DNA of 8,789 nucleotides from Actinotalea sp. (GTDB taxonomy: Bacteria > Actinomycetota > Actinomycetes > Actinomycetales > Cellulomonadaceae), in the NCBI GenBank assembly GCA_014360395.1, contig JACIXM010000086.1:1-8789 (forward strand), written 5' to 3'. The translations under genes were made by a program, and so were the position numbers. The notes under the pieces were generated by a model. The model was not told where the DNA came from. It ran no database searches and saw only the letters and a list, made by a program, of their open reading frames with translations. Below are positions 6,300 to 8,789 of the stretch, one piece after another; the first letter of the stretch is position 1; each line of letters opens with the position of its first letter.

Positions 6300-7434
6300 A
6301 CAGCGGGCGGCCCGCCCGCATCTCCTTGACGAGCGAGCTGACGACGGCGTCCAGCTCCCCGCCGTTGCGCCGGGCCACCGCGCGTTGGCGCTGGTACGAG
6401 GCCCCCTTGTGCAGGATCGTGCGGACGCCGTCCAGCTCGGCCTGGCACCCGAGCCGCTCCGCCGTCGGCTCGAGGTCGACGAGCATCCGCTCCACGGCGT
6501 CGCCGACGAGCTCCTCGTCCCCACGCGCGCTGGTGATGATGATCGCGTCCATGCCGTACCGCGCCGACCGCCACTTGTTCTCCTGCGCGAACCACGGCGG
6601 CAGGCGGGGCGTCTCCCGGCCCTCGTCGAGCATCGTGGAGAAGTGCTCGACGAGGCACTGGATCATCGCCGCGAACGCGGACACCTCCGCGAGGTTCGAG
6701 GCGCCGTCGCAGATGCGCATCTCCAGCGTCCCGAACCGGGGGGACGGGCGCAGGTCCCACCGGATCTCGTCGAACTGGTCGATGACGCCGGTGTGCACCA
6801 TGTCCGCGGTGTACGCCTCGAGCTCCTCCCAGCGGTCGAACTGGAACGGCAGACCCGCCGTCGGCAGCTGCTGGAACATCAGGGCGCGGTTGGACGCGTA
6901 CCCGGTGTCCTTGCCGCCCCAGAACGGCGAGGAGGCGGAGAGGGACTGCAGGTGCGGGAAGTAGGTGAGCATCGCCCGCAGGATCGGCAGGACCTTGGCG
7001 CGGTCCTCGATGCCCACGTGCACGTGCACGCCGTAGATGAGCATCTGCCGGCCCCACCACTGCGTCCGGTCGATGAGGGTGGCGTAGCGCTGCTTGTCGG
7101 TGACCTTCTGGTTGCTCCACCGGGCGAACGGGTGCGTGCCGGCGCACATGAGCTCGACGCGCAGGGGGTCCGTCACCTCGCGGAGCTCCGCGATGCTGCG
7201 CTCCAGGTCCGCGGCGGCCTCACCGACGCTGCGGCACACGCCGGTGACGATCTCCACCGTGTTGAGCAGGAGCTCCTGCTTGATCGTCGGGTGCTCCTCG
7301 CCGTCGTGCGGGGCGACGGCGTCCAGCACCGTCTGGGCGACCTGGCGCAGGTCGCCGCTGTCGGCGTCCACCAGCGCGAGCTCCCACTCGACGCCGAGGG
7401 AGGACCGTTCGGACCGGGCGAAGGGGATCTGCAT
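6298..7434 (-). CDS. YbdK-type carboxylate-amine ligase / glutamate-cysteine ligase
   Basis: The 378-aa product is a member of the GCS2 / YbdK family of ATP-dependent carboxylate-amine ligases. These have weak gamma-glutamylcysteine synthetase activity in E. coli and an uncertain main substrate. Motifs in order: SLGVEWELALVD (12-23, first ATP/metal glutamates), IKQELLLNTVEIVTG (51-65), CAGTHPFARW (97-106), YGVHVHVG (134-141), WDLRPSPRFGTLEMRICD (226-243), ENKWRSARYG (285-294) and LHKGASYQRQR (341-351). All hallmark acidic and histidine residues are present and length is normal, so it should be active. The ATG at 7434 overlaps the methyltransferase TGA by one base (TGATG), with GGAG 8 nt upstream. 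Actinobacteria use mycothiol rather than glutathione, so a different product is likely. I give no gene symbol because egtA and gshA assignments are not supported. Confidence 0.92.
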   Translation of the reverse strand: MQIPFARSERSSLGVEWELALVDADSGDLRQVAQTVLDAVAPHDGEEHPTIKQELLLNTVEIVTGVCRSVGEAAADLERSIAELREVTDPLRVELMCAGTHPFARWSNQKVTDKQRYATLIDRTQWWGRQMLIYGVHVHVGIEDRAKVLPILRAMLTYFPHLQSLSASSPFWGGKDTGYASNRALMFQQLPTAGLPFQFDRWEELEAYTADMVHTGVIDQFDEIRWDLRPSPRFGTLEMRICDGASNLAEVSAFAAMIQCLVEHFSTMLDEGRETPRLPPWFAQENKWRSARYGMDAIIITSARGDEELVGDAVERMLVDLEPTAERLGCQAELDGVRTILHKGASYQRQRAVARRNGGELDAVVSSLVKEMRAGRPL

Positions 7435-8621
7435 CAGGCACGCTCCACGAGCAGCACGGTCTGGGCCCCCGCGACGCGGGTCAGGACGACGGTCGCCTCG
7501 CCGTCGCCGCGCAGGTCGAGCTGCTTGCGCAGCTGCTCCGGGACGACCGCGGTCCCGCGCTTCTTGATGGTCACCCGTCCGACCCCCCGCTCCCGCAGCG
7601 CCGTGCGCAACCGCTTGACGCCGAACGGCATCGTGTCCAGGACCCGGTACGCCTGCGCGACCGGGCTGGTCACGAGCGTGTCCGAGGTCACGTAGGCAAT
7701 CGTGGGGTCCAGGAGCCGGCCGTGCACCTGCGCCGCGACGAGCGCGACGAGCCCGGCGCGGATGACGGCGCCGTCCGGCTCGTGCAGGTACGCCCCCACC
7801 GGTCCGACGTCCGGCTGGGGCAGGCCGTCCGGTGGCGTGCGCAGGGTGTGGGCCTCGCGCTCCCGCAGCACCAGCGCGCCGCGTCCCGGGCCGTCGGGCG
7901 CGAGGGGTCCGAACCACAGACCCGCCTCCACGACGTCGCCGTCGACGCTGACCCACTGGGCCTCGGCGTCCTCGGGCACCAGGTCGTGGGGGATCGCCGG
8001 GCCGACCTTCACGCCGAGGGCGGGGACCTGCTCGCGCACGGCCAGGACGCGGTCCAGGGGCGGGGCGTACGCGGCCGGGTCGTGCCGGCGGCGGCCACCG
8101 GTCGTGCGCCGCGCCGGGTCGGCGAAGACGCCGTCGACCCCCTCGGCCGCCAGGTCCAGCGTGAGGCCGTCGCCGTGGCGGACCTCGGCGTCCGGGAAGT
8201 GGCGCAGGTTGACCGTCGCGAGGGCAGCGGTCAGCTCGTCGACCTCCATCGCGAGGACGGGCAGGCCGAGCGCCGCCATCGCCATCGCGTCGCCGCCCAG
8301 GCCGCACGTCAGGTCCGCGACCTTCGCGCACCCCGCCGCGGCGTAGCGCTGCGCGTGCCGGGCGGCGACGGTGAGCCGCGTCGCCTGCTCCAGGCCCTCG
8401 GGGGTGAAGAGCATCCCGTCGGCGAAGTCGTCGAACTTCTCCCGAGCGCGGGCGCGCAGGCGGGACTGGGTCAACGCCGCGGCCACGAGGGCGGGGTCGA
8501 CGCCCTGCTTGCGGAGCTGGTCCGACAGGACCATCGCGAGCCGCTCGTCGTACGGCGGCAGGGCACCCAGGAGCGCCCACCCGTCCGGGCGGAGCAGGGC
8601 CGAGAGCGCGTCCGGGTCCAC
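7434..8621 (-). CDS. class I SAM-dependent methyltransferase with THUMP-like C-terminal domain
   Basis: The 395-aa product has a helical N-terminal domain (about 1-75, ending KFDDFADGMLFTPEGLEQATR) and then a Rossmann methyltransferase core. Motif I is VADLTCGLGGDAMAM (101-115), the acidic post-I position is LAMEVDE (123-129), and the active-site-like motif is FADPARRTTGGRR (166-178). A C-terminal THUMP-like domain (about 305-393) contains VTIKKRGTAVVPEQLRKQL. The combination matches actinobacterial 'THUMP-like domain' methyltransferases, distantly related to nucleic-acid methylating enzymes. An RNA substrate is plausible but unproven. DPAR stands where N6-adenine or m2G enzymes have (N/D)PP(Y/F), so the target atom is unclear. 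The start is GTG 8621, with AAGGA 7 nt upstream; that stretch could equally be a -10 (AAGGAT, 6 nt from GTG). It is transcribed with the YbdK-type ligase. Confidence 0.9.
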   Translation of the reverse strand: MDPDALSALLRPDGWALLGALPPYDERLAMVLSDQLRKQGVDPALVAAALTQSRLRARAREKFDDFADGMLFTPEGLEQATRLTVAARHAQRYAAAGCAKVADLTCGLGGDAMAMAALGLPVLAMEVDELTAALATVNLRHFPDAEVRHGDGLTLDLAAEGVDGVFADPARRTTGGRRRHDPAAYAPPLDRVLAVREQVPALGVKVGPAIPHDLVPEDAEAQWVSVDGDVVEAGLWFGPLAPDGPGRGALVLREREAHTLRTPPDGLPQPDVGPVGAYLHEPDGAVIRAGLVALVAAQVHGRLLDPTIAYVTSDTLVTSPVAQAYRVLDTMPFGVKRLRTALRERGVGRVTIKKRGTAVVPEQLRKQLDLRGDGEATVVLTRVAGAQTVLLVERA

Positions 8622-8711
8622 GTGACGATCCTTGCACGCAGGGCGAGGGACCGGTGACCCGGGCGCGGCGCCGTGCGCGAGGACGGGTGGTGCCGTGGCC
8701 GCCCGTCGTGG

Positions 8712-8738
8712 CTGGCACTCGTGTTGACCGAGTGCTAA
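8712..8738. promoter_or_regulatory. CIRCE operator 1 (HrcA site)
   Basis: CTGGCACTC-N9-GAGTGCTAA is a near-perfect copy of the CIRCE element (TTAGCACTC-N9-GAGTGCTAA), with two mismatches at the outer left arm. CIRCE is the binding site of the heat-shock repressor HrcA. It overlaps the -35 hexamer of the promoter at 8724-8752. Confidence 0.93.
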
Positions 8739-8752
8739 CGGCGGCCTAGATT
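8724..8752 (+). promoter_or_regulatory. heat-shock promoter of a downstream groES/groEL-type gene
   Basis: TTGACC (-35, 8724-8729) and TAGATT (-10, 8747-8752) are separated by an ideal 17 nt, predicting transcription from about 8759 to the right, out of the window. CIRCE copies over the -35 and over the start site are the arrangement known at actinobacterial groES promoters. The downstream gene is not in view, so groES is an inference; another CIRCE-controlled chaperone gene is possible. Confidence 0.85.
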
Positions 8753-8757
8753 CTGAA

Positions 8758-8784
8758 CTGGCACTCGACCCCGTCGAGTGCCGA
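8758..8784. promoter_or_regulatory. CIRCE operator 2 (HrcA site)
   Basis: CTGGCACTC-N9-GAGTGCCGA is a second CIRCE copy with the inner arms (GCACTC and GAGTGC) intact and the outer bases diverged. It lies over the predicted transcription start, so it would also be present in the 5' leader of the transcript. Its centre is 46 bp from that of the first copy. Confidence 0.88.
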
Positions 8785-8789
8785 CGCAG

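Noticed and set aside
7435..8718. An upstream in-frame extension of the YbdK-type ligase through the methyltransferase region
   Set aside because: The ligase family start is ATG 7434 with a ribosome binding site; upstream residues are low-complexity shadow of the methyltransferase gene.
1..8789. Searched by eye for CRISPR repeats, tRNA or rRNA genes, insertion-sequence ends, toxin-antitoxin pairs and defence genes
   Set aside because: No direct repeat arrays, cloverleaf-like sequences, transposase motifs or unassigned long genes were seen. All stretches over 300 bases are occupied by recognised genes.

Overview
The window is a very GC-rich, densely packed stretch of bacterial chromosome. Strong third-position GC bias, GTG starts, 1-4 nt gene overlaps, starts that look leaderless, the alr-tsaE-tsaB-rimI-tsaD gene order and a CIRCE-controlled groES-type promoter after tsaD all point to an actinomycete. 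A Micrococcales member close to Cellulomonas is my best guess; this rests on gene order and style, not on a database search. It looks like core housekeeping DNA with small accessory genes tucked in. I see no phage, transposon, CRISPR array or defence system.

Layout. (1) 1-4729, plus strand: the 3' tip of an upstream gene (probably the NAD(P)H-hydrate repair enzyme that often precedes alr), then alr (D-alanine for peptidoglycan), tsaE, a small VOC/glyoxalase-like gene, tsaB, rimI and tsaD. TsaB, TsaD and TsaE together transfer threonylcarbamoyl to tRNA A37 (the t6A modification). TsaC, which makes the threonylcarbamoyl-AMP, is not in the window. RimI is the ribosomal-protein/N-alpha acetyltransferase that habitually travels with tsaB. 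(2) 4771-5702, minus strand: a two-gene padR-type operon made of a PadR winged-helix repressor and a HAAS-domain membrane protein. Its promoter carries a perfect 6-4-6 inverted repeat over the -35 box. (3) 5818-6219, plus strand: a PhnB-like VOC protein divergent from padR. (4) 6298-8621, minus strand: a SAM-dependent methyltransferase with a THUMP-like C-terminus, followed by a YbdK-type glutamate-cysteine ligase that overlaps it by 1 nt. A short stretch downstream (about 6222-6299) looks like the relict C-terminus of a DinB/DUF664 protein. (5) 8622-8789: the divergent intergenic region. It ends in a textbook heat-shock promoter flanked by two CIRCE operators, pointing out of the window toward what is almost certainly groES/groEL.

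Several genes show a TAnnnT-like -10 element 6-7 nt before the start codon and little or no Shine-Dalgarno sequence. This suggests leaderless transcripts and extra promoters inside what otherwise reads as one long operon. I found no convincing undescribed system. The points most worth a second look are the PadR operator/HAAS pair, the dual CIRCE layout, the internal leaderless promoters and the DinB relict.
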